From NCBI RefSeq assembly GCF_002845985.1, contig NZ_PDFK01000009.1, positions 1 through 64,000 of the forward strand: 64,000 nucleotides of DNA, written 5' to 3'. Every line of letters starts with the position of its first letter. Position 1 is the first letter of the stretch. Positions 36,920 to 45,906 of the stretch are shown piece after piece. Both the position numbers and the translations under genes were made by a program. The stretch comes from Lysinibacillus fusiformis. Its GTDB lineage: Bacteria > Bacillota > Bacilli > Bacillales_A > Planococcaceae. The notes below the pieces were generated by a model. The model had not been told where the DNA came from. It did no database searches and saw only the letters and a program-made list of their open reading frames with translations.

Positions 36920-37278
36920 TCCTTATTCCCCCATCCCACTATATTTTTGTTCAACTTGCATATTTGGTTCCATTAAATGTGTGACATTCGTCAGAAGCTA
37001 TATCTTTATCCAAATAATGTTGCATCAGATAAACACTCACATTCGTTGAATAAAGAAATTGTATTTTTTGGTAGCACAACCAAATAAACAGTCGCTTCAA
37101 TAATTTTAAACTATTTAGAATATTTAATCTATATTAAATGAAATATTTTACTTTACGAGATAATTTCTACATTTGTAAACTATTTAAATATAACTATCTA
37201 TCTTTTTTTCATTCGATTTTGGCGACAAAGCGTGCTATGCTCTTGATATAAAGCACGCATAAAGGAGAGAGTTTTTAA
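36920..37278. other. Divergent intergenic region with a short inverted repeat
   Basis: 359 AT-rich bases between divergent genes. Close to nfrA, gcgtgct (37230-37236) and agcacgc (37252-37258) form an inverted repeat with a 15-base gap around gatataa, a likely -10 for nfrA. It could be an operator. The rest shows nothing recognisable. Confidence 0.35.
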
Positions 37279-38010
37279 ATGGTTAAAGAATTATTACGCA
37301 ATCATTCATCGGTACGTATTTATGATGGACAACCAATTTCAAAGGAAATCATCGAAGATTTGATCGCAACAGCACAAATGGCTGCAACATCCCATTTTGT
37401 GCAGGCCTATAGTGTTATATGGGTAACAGATGCAGATAAAAAAGAAAAATTAGGTTTACTCTCTGGTAACCCACGTCAATATGAAACTTCAGGTGGTGCA
37501 TTTGTCTTCTGCGTCGATTTCAAGCGTCTTCAAATGGCAGGAAAATTAGAGGGAGTAGACATTGTGGCTGATTCAGCTGAAAATGTCCTTGTTGGTGTCG
37601 CAGATGTTTCATTATTTGCACAGAATTTTGTTATTGCAGCAGAGTCAATGGGGTATGGAATTTGCTATATTGGAGGAGTACGAAATAAACCTTCTGAAAT
37701 AAGTGAATTATTTAATTTACCTGATCACATTTTCCCATTATTCGGTCTGACAATCGGTGTCCCAGCTCGTCGCAATGAAGTAAAACCACGTTTACCTGTA
37801 TCTGCCATACTACATGAAAATGAATACAATGTTGAAAAGTATGAAGAGCTTTTACCAGCTTATAATGAGACAATGGAAATGTATTACAATAATCGTTCAT
37901 CAAACAGAAAAATTGATAATTGGACTAAACAAATGGCTGATTTTTTAGTCGAACAACGACGTCCTCATATTAAAGAGTTTTTAGCTACAAAAGGATTTAA
38001 CTGGAAATAA
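37279..38010 (+). CDS. nfrA: NAD(P)H-dependent flavin/nitro reductase (NfrA-like)
   Basis: A 243-residue nitroreductase-fold FMN enzyme of the NfsA/NfrA type. N-terminal RNHSSVRIYDGQPIS carries the FMN-contacting Arg-Ser-X-Arg-like region, and GYGICYIGGVRN and LFGLTIGVPAR are family segments. The length agrees with B. subtilis NfrA (about 249 aa). It reduces FMN, nitroaromatics or low-molecular disulfides using NADPH and is usually stress-induced. AAAGGAGAG precedes the ATG. It is a single gene. Confidence 0.8.
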   Translation: MVKELLRNHSSVRIYDGQPISKEIIEDLIATAQMAATSHFVQAYSVIWVTDADKKEKLGLLSGNPRQYETSGGAFVFCVDFKRLQMAGKLEGVDIVADSAENVLVGVADVSLFAQNFVIAAESMGYGICYIGGVRNKPSEISELFNLPDHIFPLFGLTIGVPARRNEVKPRLPVSAILHENEYNVEKYEELLPAYNETMEMYYNNRSSNRKIDNWTKQMADFLVEQRRPHIKEFLATKGFNWK

Positions 38011-38018
38011 CCAAATAT

Positions 38019-38054
38019 AAATGGGGTTACTATCGTATGATTAGAACCCCATTT
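38019..38054 (+). terminator. Terminator after nfrA
   Basis: aaatggggtt (38019-38028) pairs with aaccccattt (38045-38054), followed by a T-run. Confidence 0.85.
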
Positions 38055-38215
38055 TTTTCATAATTTTATTACTCATCGATATTAAGGCTAGTGATTTTGT
38101 CTCGATATAGATAGTAAGTTCACCAATAAATTAAACGAAAAGCCTCTTCCCTTTTCCAGCTATTCCATTCATATTAATAAATGATCCCTAATGGATGAAA
38201 GGAGTTAAATGAATA

Positions 38216-38644
38216 ATGTCCAATATCAATAAACATCTTGCTCGTACTTTAGAACAGCAACATAAAAGAAGTGTAAGAGGTTTATTTTTAAAAATAGAGG
38301 AATTAAATAATGCATGTACACAGCTAAGAAAACGATTAGAGCCGAATGTTGATTTGACACTGTATAAACAGGCTATTGATTATGTTAATCAGTTCGTTTC
38401 CCATACCTCTATTCTCAACTTAAAATTTATTACCAATACACAAAATTTAGAAGTAGCTGTTTTACATACTCTTTTTTTATCCTATATTTTAGAACGCGAA
38501 TCCACGCATTCTTTTGCGTACGAAAATAGATTACTGCAAGGCTATTTACATGAAATCTTTACATTAAATGACCACGCAAAAACACTCTTTATGAACCATA
38601 AAAAAAAAATGCTAACCTTTATTCAAGAGGACAAATCCACATAA
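38216..38644 (+). CDS. Uncharacterised 142-residue helical protein
   Basis: A soluble, almost all-helical basic protein (MSNINKHLARTLEQQHKRSV at the start), rich in Leu, Lys and His. It has no membrane helix, metal site or recognisable domain. AAGGAG lies about 11 bases before the ATG. It has its own terminator and no obvious partner gene. Function unknown. Confidence 0.55.
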   Translation: MSNINKHLARTLEQQHKRSVRGLFLKIEELNNACTQLRKRLEPNVDLTLYKQAIDYVNQFVSHTSILNLKFITNTQNLEVAVLHTLFLSYILERESTHSFAYENRLLQGYLHEIFTLNDHAKTLFMNHKKKMLTFIQEDKST

Positions 38645-38645
38645 T

Positions 38646-38680
38646 AAAAGACGATCTTGATATATCGAAGATCGTCTTTT
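38646..38680. terminator. Bidirectional terminator
   Basis: Perfect 13-base arms (38646-38658 and 38668-38680, aaaagacgatctt and its complement) between convergent genes. Confidence 0.9.
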
Positions 38681-38686
38681 GTTCTT

Positions 38687-40366
38687 TTATTGTAATCCCT
38701 TAATCATGAGGGATCGAACTGGCAAGAATTGTTCACCTGTATCGCCATATGTGAGAATGACCTCATCACCTTCTTGTAAATATATTGCTAAAGGCTCTGT
38801 TTCGGCACTAATTAAATAATTTTCACCATTATTTAATAAGAAAGATACCATTGTAAAATCACCTAGACGTTCTTTGTAAACACGCATTACCTTCCCGCTC
38901 ACTTGTTTCTCTTCCGCATTTGAGCTACCATCTACTGTATTTCCTCCACGACTTAAGGCCGTTTTATATAGCTTTAGTGCCTCTTTAGGAGTAGTAGCAT
39001 AAACAGATATTTCAGGATTGGCAGCAGACACGATGAAGTAGTTTTGTAAAAAGCCGTTGGAATCTAGCACCGCAGTCAGCCAGCTTGCTTCACCATAAAA
39101 ATTATATAACACTGGCATTTCACCAGTCCATTTTTTCTCAATAAATTTCTTCTCGATAATTTGTAAATTACCCTGTGAATCCATATAACTTGAATCTAAA
39201 TTTCCTGTATAGTATGTGGCATCCCCTGTACGAGCATTCGTTAAGGAATAGCCTAACATTGAATCTACGCCTTCTTTAGGGCTTGTAAAATCAGTAAAGT
39301 AATACATATCACCCTTCTCATCGAAAATTGGACTTACATTCGATTCTGTTCCTTCATCGGAAGGGATCTTTACATCCTTTTTACCAAACATACTGTTCCA
39401 AAAACCGTGAACATAATTACCAAAATAACTGTTTTGTAAACTTACTGTCTCTGGTGAAACTGCACCATCAATAAATTCAGGTATTTTGTCCAGTTCAACC
39501 GTTTCCGATTTCCCTGTTAGTGCATCAACTAAAACAATCCCTTTCACATCAAAGCCATTACGCGCAGTAATAAATTCACCATATGAACGAATGTAATAAG
39601 GCTTACCTTCATCATCTACTTCAAGCTGAACGTCTCCATAAAAAATAAGGAATGGATGTTGTAAACGCATATGACGTTCTAAATTAGCATTTAAATATGC
39701 AGAAGGAACATATTTCATTTCCTCTTTAACGAATTTAGGATTATCTGCAGAATCTGTGGCACTCATAATAAAGTAACCAGGTGTTGTATCCCCATTCATC
39801 CATTTAAAGAATCCTGAAAATTCAACAGGTGCGATATAAACATAATCACCCTTCACTTTTTGGATTTGTAAGCGTCCTAGCTCATAGTAACTAGTGTTTG
39901 GCACTTGCCCGAAAGCTTTTTTCATTTTATTGCGAGCAAATTTCGGTGGTACACTTGCAGGTGTTTGTGTCTCATCGAATGGTTTTATTTCAACTTCTTC
40001 CTTCATTTCTGAGGATTCAAATTTTTCATTAGCATTCCATAGAGGAGCCGATAATACATACACAGCTACGCCTAAACTTGCTAAAAATAAAATACCTTTT
40101 ATTTTCCGTTCAATACCACTTGCAAGCAGGGCGCCAGCTAACGTTAATAAAATAATAGCAGGCCAAAAAACAAGCCAGTTTACATCAATTTTTGTTACAT
40201 ATAGAGTGATTGCAGTAGCTAAAAATCCTAGTACAAAGACACCAATAAAAAAGTATCCAATCACCTTTCTTGATTTACCATCTTCTCGCTTCTTTGTAAT
40301 AAGCGGTGTCACTAACACACTCGCGATCAATGCAATGACTGCAGAAGCTATCAGTAGCTTAGTCAT
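38687..40366 (-). CDS. Large membrane protein of unknown function
   Basis: A 559-residue protein. Four membrane helices lie in the first 120 residues, then a large extracytoplasmic-looking domain (about 125-555) made of beta-rich segments with many Tyr/Phe/Gly residues (YFIMSATDSADNPKFV, GDMYYFTDFTSPKEG, YNFYGEASWLTAVLDSNG). The C-terminal 70 residues (KVMRVYKERLGDFTMVSFLL) resemble an OB-like barrel. The family is not recognised with confidence. The first ATG touches its AGAGAGG site; the ATG three codons later has a nine-base spacing and was chosen. Confidence 0.65.
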   Translation of the reverse strand: MTKLLIASAVIALIASVLVTPLITKKREDGKSRKVIGYFFIGVFVLGFLATAITLYVTKIDVNWLVFWPAIILLTLAGALLASGIERKIKGILFLASLGVAVYVLSAPLWNANEKFESSEMKEEVEIKPFDETQTPASVPPKFARNKMKKAFGQVPNTSYYELGRLQIQKVKGDYVYIAPVEFSGFFKWMNGDTTPGYFIMSATDSADNPKFVKEEMKYVPSAYLNANLERHMRLQHPFLIFYGDVQLEVDDEGKPYYIRSYGEFITARNGFDVKGIVLVDALTGKSETVELDKIPEFIDGAVSPETVSLQNSYFGNYVHGFWNSMFGKKDVKIPSDEGTESNVSPIFDEKGDMYYFTDFTSPKEGVDSMLGYSLTNARTGDATYYTGNLDSSYMDSQGNLQIIEKKFIEKKWTGEMPVLYNFYGEASWLTAVLDSNGFLQNYFIVSAANPEISVYATTPKEALKLYKTALSRGGNTVDGSSNAEEKQVSGKVMRVYKERLGDFTMVSFLLNNGENYLISAETEPLAIYLQEGDEVILTYGDTGEQFLPVRSLMIKGLQ

Positions 40367-40497
40367 TTGGTTCATCCTCTCTTCAGCTTTCTGTCTACTT
40401 ATTTACGGTTACATACTAAAAAAGTTTCATACATACGTTGTACAGAAAGGAATTCTACCATAAATATTGAATTTCAAAAGGAAAGGAGCTGAAAAAT

Positions 40498-41148
40498 TTG
40501 TTAAAAAAATTTCTAATAGGTTTCATTATTTTATTTGGTCTTTATTATATATTTCTCTTTTCCCATATTGCCGAAAGTTTAAAACTCATTTTTAAAGTGA
40601 TTCCCATGTTGCTCATCATTATTTTAGCTGCGATTCAGAAGCCATTACATATTAAAAAATACCAACTTTTAATTATTGCTGGGCTTATATTTTGTATGAT
40701 TGGGGACTATACATTGCAGTGGTTTTTAATTGGTCTGACTAGCTTTCTTATAGGTCATGTCTTTTATATTTTTGCTTTCTCTACCGCAAACGAGCGGCAA
40801 GTACCCACGTGGGCAAAAATACTCTTACTGCTTTACGGAGCGAGCATGGCCATCTGGATTGCAGGGTCTGTCTTTAAAACAGGTGAAACGATACTTGGTA
40901 TCGCAGTGATTGCCTATATTTCAGTGATTCTCACTATGGGATGGACGGCCATAAAAACCGATTCTACATTGGCGACAATTGGTGCTCTGTTATTTATTGC
41001 TTCTGATTCTTATTTAGCTATTAATAAATTTGTCACGCCACTAGCTTTTTCACACGAAGTAATCATGCTAACTTATTATAGCGCTCAATTACTTATTGCA
41101 TTAAGTATCCTTCAATATTCCGAAATCCGAAGTAAAGTGTTACAATAA
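40498..41148 (+). CDS. Lysoplasmalogenase-family (YhhN/TMEM86) membrane protein
   Basis: A 216-residue protein with about eight membrane helices. Family landmarks are present: MIGDYTLQW, FLIGHVFYIFAF, GALLFIASDSYLAINKF and YYSAQLLIALS. YhhN proteins include lysoplasmalogenases cleaving vinyl-ether lysophospholipids. Plasmalogens are not expected in an aerobic Bacillales, so the substrate may differ. The start is a TTG, nine bases after AAAGGAG. Confidence 0.78.
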   Translation: MLKKFLIGFIILFGLYYIFLFSHIAESLKLIFKVIPMLLIIILAAIQKPLHIKKYQLLIIAGLIFCMIGDYTLQWFLIGLTSFLIGHVFYIFAFSTANERQVPTWAKILLLLYGASMAIWIAGSVFKTGETILGIAVIAYISVILTMGWTAIKTDSTLATIGALLFIASDSYLAINKFVTPLAFSHEVIMLTYYSAQLLIALSILQYSEIRSKVLQ

Positions 41149-41237
41149 TATCAATTATGCCTTGGCATAATGCGCCCAGAATCAACTTTGTGAATGCACA
41201 AAGAATTTTAACATATACACATTAGGAGGCCATACTT

Positions 41238-42467
41238 ATGAAAGAACAAGTAATCGAGCGATTAATACGCTATGCAAAAATTGATACACAATCAGACTTC
41301 ACAAGCGAAACAACTCCTTCTACCCAAAAACAATTTGACCTGTTACATGTCCTGAAAGACGAACTTGCTGAAATTGGCTTAACAGAAATTACATTAGATG
41401 AAAATGGCTATTTATTTGCTTCATTAGAGGCTAATACAGATAAAGAAGTACCAACTATCGGCTTTTTAGCCCATGTTGATACAGCTACCGACTACACGGG
41501 CACAAATGTGAATCCACAGCGCATAGATAATTATGATGGTGGAGATATTCAGTTAAATGAACATTTAGTGATGTCCCCAACTGACTTCCCTGAGCTTAAA
41601 AATTACGTGGGTCAGACACTTATTACAACAGATGGCACTACGTTATTAGGGGCTGATGATAAGGCTGGTATTGCTGAAATTATAACAGCGATGGAATACC
41701 TCATTAAAAACCCTACTATTAAACATGGAAAAATTCGTGTAGCCTTTACACCAGATGAGGAAATTGGACGTGGCCCACATAAATTTGATATTGCCGCGTT
41801 TGGAGCAGACTATGCCTATACAATGGATGGCGGACCACTTGGTGAGCTACAATACGAAAGCTTCAATGCCGCTGGCGTAAAGGTTGTTACAAATGGAACA
41901 AGTGTACACCCTGGTTCTGCGAAAAATAAAATGGTGAATGCTATCACAATGGCCATTGCCTTCCAAAATGAAATGCCTGCTGACGCAGTTCCTGAAAAGA
42001 CAGAAGGTTATGAAGGTTTCATTCATTTAATGGGCTTTAAAGGGGCTCTTGAGCATACTGAGCTATCTTATATCGTGCGTGACCATGATCGTCAAAAATT
42101 CGAAGAGAAAAAACAATTAATGCTCGATGCGGCTGCAAAAATTCAAGCACAATATGGCGAACATGCCCTAAGTATTACAATTGAAGATCAATACTACAAT
42201 ATGGGCGAAAAAATTGAGCCTGTAAAAGAAATTGTTGATATCGCACGTGCCGCAATGGAAAAATTAGATATTACACCAAATACCTTACCAATTCGTGGTG
42301 GTACAGATGGTTCACAATTATCCTATATGGGCTTACCAACACCTAATATTTTCGCTGGTGGCGAAAACATGCATGGTAAATTTGAATATGTATCTGCTGA
42401 AACAATGGAAAAGGCAACACAAGTTATTATTGAAATCGTTCAGCTCTTTGAACAACAAGCTAATTAG
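41238..42467 (+). CDS. pepT: Peptidase T (tripeptide aminopeptidase)
   Basis: A 409-residue M20-family zinc aminopeptidase removing N-terminal residues from tripeptides in the cytoplasm. Metal-site segments [28 protein letters not shown] and YTMDGG are present, as is a C-terminal [11 protein letters not shown]. The length is typical for PepT. AGGAGG lies before the ATG. It is monocistronic with a downstream hairpin. Confidence 0.95.
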   Translation: MKEQVIERLIRYAKIDTQSDFTSETTPSTQKQFDLLHVLKDELAEIGLTEITLDENGYLFASLEANTDKEVPTIGFLAHVDTATDYTGTNVNPQRIDNYDGGDIQLNEHLVMSPTDFPELKNYVGQTLITTDGTTLLGADDKAGIAEIITAMEYLIKNPTIKHGKIRVAFTPDEEIGRGPHKFDIAAFGADYAYTMDGGPLGELQYESFNAAGVKVVTNGTSVHPGSAKNKMVNAITMAIAFQNEMPADAVPEKTEGYEGFIHLMGFKGALEHTELSYIVRDHDRQKFEEKKQLMLDAAAKIQAQYGEHALSITIEDQYYNMGEKIEPVKEIVDIARAAMEKLDITPNTLPIRGGTDGSQLSYMGLPTPNIFAGGENMHGKFEYVSAETMEKATQVIIEIVQLFEQQAN

Positions 42468-42542
42468 TCTATCTTATTTCTGATGAATTTTCGAGTAAGT
42501 TCAATGATTCTAGACTCACGCTAAAGAACAATACTCATCGTT

Positions 42543-42569
42543 ACGAAGAAAGGCTTTTCCTTTCTTCGT
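42543..42569 (+). terminator. Terminator after pepT
   Basis: acgaagaaagg (42543-42553) pairs with cctttcttcgt (42559-42569), followed by a T-run. Confidence 0.85.
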
Positions 42570-42647
42570 CATTTTTTTAGCAATAATTACTGAATTTTCA
42601 ATTTACATAAAGGGTTTAAGCTCTAAACTCAAATTGAGGTGAACGAT

Positions 42648-43610
42648 ATGAAAGAAATTGCCTTAGGCATTTTAGCTTCTCTTTTCTTTGCCGTGACTTT
42701 TATTTTAAATCACGCAATGGAAATGCAAGGTGGCAGTTGGCTATGGAGTGCATCACTAAGATTCTTTTTCATGCTACCCTTTTTACTTATCATTGTCTTT
42801 TATCGCAAAGGCTTTTCACAGCTTTCAGGTGAAATGAAAGCACAGCCTATAGCTTGGTTACTTTGGAGCTTTGTTGGATTTGTTTTATTCTATGCACCAT
42901 TAACCTTTGCCGCAGCGTTTGGTCCAGGTTGGTTGGTTTCTGGCACATGGCAATTTACAATTGTTGCTGGTGTATTATTAGCTCCCCTCTTTGTTTCAGT
43001 TATTGCGGGTAAAACAATACGTCAAAAAATACCTTTCATATCTCTTCTAATTTCATGTGTCATCTTAGTAGGTATTCTACTTATACAAATACCTCATGCC
43101 CAATCGGTTTCGTTTAGAAGTTTAATGCTCGGTATTTTACCTGTCATCGTCGCAGCATTTGCCTATCCTCTTGGTAATCGCAAGATGATGGAGATTTGCG
43201 GGGGACGGATTGATACTTTCCAGCGAGTACTTGGTATGACCATTGCTTCAATGCCAGCATGGATCATCATAGCTATTTATGCCAGTCTTACAGTTGGACT
43301 GCCCTCAGCAAGTCAGATGTTCCAATCATTACTCGTAGGAATTAGTTCAGGTGTCATTGCAACAGTATTGTTTTTCATAGCAACCGATCGTGTAAGAGAC
43401 CATCAAGGGAAACTAGCCGCTGTGGAAGCAACCCAATCAACAGAAATTTTATTTGTTATTATCGGTGAGGTTTTATTATTAGGTATAGCCTTCCCTAGCC
43501 CTATTGCACTTGCAGGTCTGGGCGTCATCATCGTAGGTATGCTATTACATAGTTACTATACTATGATCATTGGGAAAAAAAATGCTGTTCAACAGAATAT
43601 ATCTTCCTAA
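42648..43610 (+). CDS. Multidrug-resistance efflux transporter, EmrE/DMT type
   Basis: A 320-residue protein with about ten membrane helices, matching the multidrug resistance efflux transporter branch of the DMT superfamily (AAAFGPGWLVSGTWQFT and AAVEATQSTEILFVIIGE). Exporter of unknown substrate. The ATG at 42648 lies after TTGAGGTG with good spacing; an in-frame GTG inside that site was not used. A short aacagtcc/gggctgtt hairpin and T-run (43609-43634) end the transcript. Confidence 0.78.
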   Translation: MKEIALGILASLFFAVTFILNHAMEMQGGSWLWSASLRFFFMLPFLLIIVFYRKGFSQLSGEMKAQPIAWLLWSFVGFVLFYAPLTFAAAFGPGWLVSGTWQFTIVAGVLLAPLFVSVIAGKTIRQKIPFISLLISCVILVGILLIQIPHAQSVSFRSLMLGILPVIVAAFAYPLGNRKMMEICGGRIDTFQRVLGMTIASMPAWIIIAIYASLTVGLPSASQMFQSLLVGISSGVIATVLFFIATDRVRDHQGKLAAVEATQSTEILFVIIGEVLLLGIAFPSPIALAGLGVIIVGMLLHSYYTMIIGKKNAVQQNISS

Positions 43611-43656
43611 CAGTCCTTTTATGGGCTGTTTTTTTAGTAGGCGTAATAAATTTACC

Positions 43657-43828
43657 AACAAAAAAGACGACTCCATCCTATTAAATAGAATGAGTCGTCT
43701 GAGATTTTCACGTTCCCAAAAAATGAGGGGGGTTTTAGGAGCGTAATCATGAACTAGCAAACTTCTGGAGAAAAGTAGCTAAAGTTCATCCTCTCTACAC
43801 TGTATTGTAGCGGAGGAATAATCTTTAT
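43657..43828 (-). ncRNA. Candidate Fur-regulated small RNA (FsrA-like in concept)
   Basis: A transcript of about 170 nt with no gene of its own, in a gap between two convergent genes. A sigma-A promoter overlapped by a perfect Fur box lies upstream on the minus strand, and a Rho-independent terminator ends it. The RNA would have a 5' hairpin (43790-43816, CTACA/TGTAG core), a second imperfect hairpin (about 43745-43790, gaac..tagc / gcta.gttc), and a single-stranded C-rich stretch, CUCCUAAAACCCCCCUC (about 43725-43741), before the terminator stem. C-rich unpaired segments are how iron-sparing sRNAs such as FsrA bind G-rich ribosome sites. An 11-codon ATG frame inside has no ribosome-site spacing. 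FsrA homology is not claimed. Confidence 0.65.
43665..43700 (-). terminator. Terminator of the candidate sRNA
   Basis: On the minus strand agacgactcattctat pairs with ataggatggagtcgtct (one mismatch region) around a short loop, followed by TTTTTTGTT. Confidence 0.85.
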
Positions 43829-43830
43829 AC

Positions 43831-43863
43831 GATAATGATAATCATTATCAATTAAATTGTCAA
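43831..43863 (-). promoter_or_regulatory. Fur box overlapping a sigma-A promoter
   Basis: GATAATGATAATCATTATC at 43831-43849 is a perfect 19-base Fur box. On the minus strand TTGACA (43863-43858), a 17-base spacer and TATCAT (43840-43835, five of six) form a promoter whose -10 and spacer lie inside the box. Transcription would start near 43828 and run away from the DUF4395 gene; neither neighbouring coding gene can be its target. Confidence 0.8.
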
Positions 43864-43891
43864 CAATAATCTAATAAAATTTTTCCCTTTT

Positions 43892-44323
43892 TTAAAAAGA
43901 TTTTTTTAATGAACGACGGTACTGCCATTGCTTCAATTGAAAATGTAGAAAACAACCAATACAAAAACCTGCGATTGCGATAGATGATGCGATTGCCACC
44001 ATGCTAGTAAAGATATAACCGACAACAGCCCAATTCAACATATAACCTAACAAGCCTACCCCTAAACAAAAGCTAGCAATGCTGGAATTAAATTTTTGCT
44101 GTTGTGCATCCTCTGGTATATAAGCAGATGGGGCCTTTTTTAGAAATAGCTTACCGACACGAATAATAGGGTTATAATGGCATATAATACCCAATAAATT
44201 TGCAGTCAGTGGAATGACTAGAAGCCATGTAACCCCTGTTAGCCATGTAAAGATAACACTTAAAAGAATGATCCATTGATTCAGTCGAACGAGTGGTCTT
44301 GGAATTGCATGAGGCACTGACAT
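43892..44323 (-). CDS. DUF4395 membrane protein
   Basis: A 143-residue protein with about four membrane helices and a DUF4395-type N-terminus (PHAIPRPLVRLNQW) and CHYNPIIRVGKLFL middle segment. The role is unknown; DUF4395 proteins often sit near thiol or sulfur genes, which is not the case here. The ATG at 44323 lies eight bases after AAAGGTGG; an in-frame GTG within that site was rejected. Confidence 0.75.
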   Translation of the reverse strand: MSVPHAIPRPLVRLNQWIILLSVIFTWLTGVTWLLVIPLTANLLGIICHYNPIIRVGKLFLKKAPSAYIPEDAQQQKFNSSIASFCLGVGLLGYMLNWAVVGYIFTSMVAIASSIAIAGFCIGCFLHFQLKQWQYRRSLKKSF

Positions 44324-44377
44324 TCTAAAACCCACCTTTCAGATATGTTTAATTTATTTTACTGCATGACATTCCAT

Positions 44378-44406
44378 TTGTGAAGCAAAATTGATTACTT
44401 TATAAT
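44378..44406 (+). promoter_or_regulatory. Promoter of the FhuF-like gene
   Basis: TTGTGA (44378-44383), a 17-base spacer and a perfect TATAAT (44401-44406), about 35 bases before the ATG at 44442. No convincing Fur box overlaps it. Confidence 0.6.
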
Positions 44407-44441
44407 GAAATTAACAGAGTTCAAAGGAAAAGAGGATTACC

Positions 44442-45152
44442 ATGCCAGCTTTAACGATGGATCAAGTTCAACAATTAAATTCCTATAGCATCTACACAGC
44501 TGAACCTAAGCGGACTTTATTTACATTAGCTGATATACATAAGGATTTTTACCATCCTGATTTTTTGAACCTCATGATGGGTATAACAGATGCCGCAACA
44601 GAAACGGCCGCTATTTCTCATTTTGCTCGCCGCTATGGTATGTTCTTTGCTATGCAATTTTATATGCTTGCCGCTTATGATGAGGTATGGGATGGCAAGC
44701 CACTCGAATTACGTTTCGATGCTGCAAAGGAATTCAATAGCTTTACCGTTGCCATGTTCGCCAATCCAAATGATTGGCGTTATGTTGAGGAAGATGAACG
44801 TCAAGCGGTCATTGAGAAAATCCTTTATGATGGCCATGTGATTGTTCAACAGCTTCGTAAAGTAACATCGATTTCCCCTCTTACCATTTGGGAAAACTTC
44901 TTTGGTTATTTGCTATGGCACTATCATGTTTTGTTATCTAATCCAGGCTTGGCCGATCAAGCCATGGACGATATTGAAGCTTTAGAAAATCCAGAAACAT
45001 GGGCACGCTTCTCAAATAAATCTTGGTGGGCGCAATATACAGGCTGTCAGAGCCCTACGAATTTAATCAATATTCCTGTTAGAAAATCTTGTTGTTTTTC
45101 TAAAGATATCCCTGGTTTAATGGCCTGTGGCTTTTGTCCAATGAAGAAATAA
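44442..45152 (+). CDS. FhuF-like siderophore-iron reductase ([2Fe-2S])
   Basis: A 236-residue protein whose last 20 residues hold CCFSKDIPGLMACGFC, exactly the CC-x10-C-x2-C cluster motif of FhuF-type ferric-siderophore reductases. The preceding helical domain (about 60-200) with WENFFGYLLWHYHVLL is consistent. It should bind a [2Fe-2S] cluster and reduce siderophore-bound Fe(III) in the cytoplasm to release iron. It lies next to the perfect Fur box and candidate iron sRNA, though it has its own promoter. Confidence 0.78.
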   Translation: MPALTMDQVQQLNSYSIYTAEPKRTLFTLADIHKDFYHPDFLNLMMGITDAATETAAISHFARRYGMFFAMQFYMLAAYDEVWDGKPLELRFDAAKEFNSFTVAMFANPNDWRYVEEDERQAVIEKILYDGHVIVQQLRKVTSISPLTIWENFFGYLLWHYHVLLSNPGLADQAMDDIEALENPETWARFSNKSWWAQYTGCQSPTNLINIPVRKSCCFSKDIPGLMACGFCPMKK

Positions 45153-45166
45153 TAGACTCTCGTAAA

Positions 45167-45208
45167 AAAGCCTTACCCTCCACCAATTTATGCGAAGGGT
45201 AAGGCTTT
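45167..45208. terminator. Bidirectional terminator
   Basis: Perfect 13-base arms (45167-45179 and 45196-45208, aaagccttaccct and its complement) between convergent genes, with A- and T-runs outside. Confidence 0.9.
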
Positions 45209-45211
45209 ACT

Positions 45212-45895
45212 TTATTTTTCGTATACAACAAACCAATCATTGTTTTCTTCAAACATCCTCGTACCAAGAAAGCCTTGTTTTAGCAGTTGCTGTTGTGCGG
45301 CTGTATCCCCCATTGATATTATTTGTTTGTCAGTAAATACTGGGGACAATTCCTGTTGTAAGTCTTTATAGAAAATATAACGGAGCTTATCAACATATTT
45401 AATTTTCAAGCCTTTAATAACGAGATCTTGCGAAAATTTATCTTTTAAACTTGGTATATTATATGGCTTTACAGTGGAGCAAACATAATCATATTTTTCT
45501 AAATCAATCGCATTCATTACGACTGTAGCCAATGTTTTTTGTAAGCCATAACCTCGATATTTCGGTGAAACATTCGATATTTCTTGATATAAAACACGCT
45601 GAAATTCATTTTCCGTAATTCCACAATCATAGCCTAGATGTTCCTCATCAATAGGCGGATTTAACAGTGCTCGAAAGGCAATTAATTCGTCCTCTACATA
45701 AGCACCAATCATCATACCGTTGCCATTTAGAATATATTCAAATTCCTCTGTACTTAAAGGCTGCAAGATACTTTGATCTGCTAATGCTTCATAAACTTCA
45801 ACCTGTAACTCCTCAATTTGTTGTAAATGCTGAGGCGTTAATTTTATGACAAAAAACGGCGTCTTATCAAGCATACCTTCATAAATCTTTTCCAT
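45212..45895 (-). CDS. GNAT-fold N-acyltransferase
   Basis: A 227-residue GNAT protein. The acyl-CoA pyrophosphate loop is VSPKYRGYGLQKTL (about 110-125), preceded by strands of the GNAT core. It should transfer an acetyl or succinyl group to an amine. Its ribosome site TAAGGAGG includes the stop codon of the epimerase gene upstream, so the two are translationally coupled and likely act on related substrates. In Geobacillus a GNAT succinyltransferase, an enolase-superfamily racemase and an M20 desuccinylase convert D- to L-amino acids; a similar set is found here. Confidence 0.78.
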   Translation of the reverse strand: MEKIYEGMLDKTPFFVIKLTPQHLQQIEELQVEVYEALADQSILQPLSTEEFEYILNGNGMMIGAYVEDELIAFRALLNPPIDEEHLGYDCGITENEFQRVLYQEISNVSPKYRGYGLQKTLATVVMNAIDLEKYDYVCSTVKPYNIPSLKDKFSQDLVIKGLKIKYVDKLRYIFYKDLQQELSPVFTDKQIISMGDTAAQQQLLKQGFLGTRMFEENNDWFVVYEK

Positions 45896-45906
45896 ATTAC
45901 GCCTCC

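Noticed and set aside
39894-40463. 189-codon plus-strand frame
   Set aside because: Antisense to the large membrane protein; a long open shadow of its hydrophobic helices.
43735-43800. 11-codon ATG frame inside the candidate sRNA
   Set aside because: GAGAGG directly abuts the ATG, leaving no spacing; too short to claim.
44336-44441. Fur box at the FhuF-like promoter
   Set aside because: tgattactttataat matches fewer than half of one arm of the consensus.
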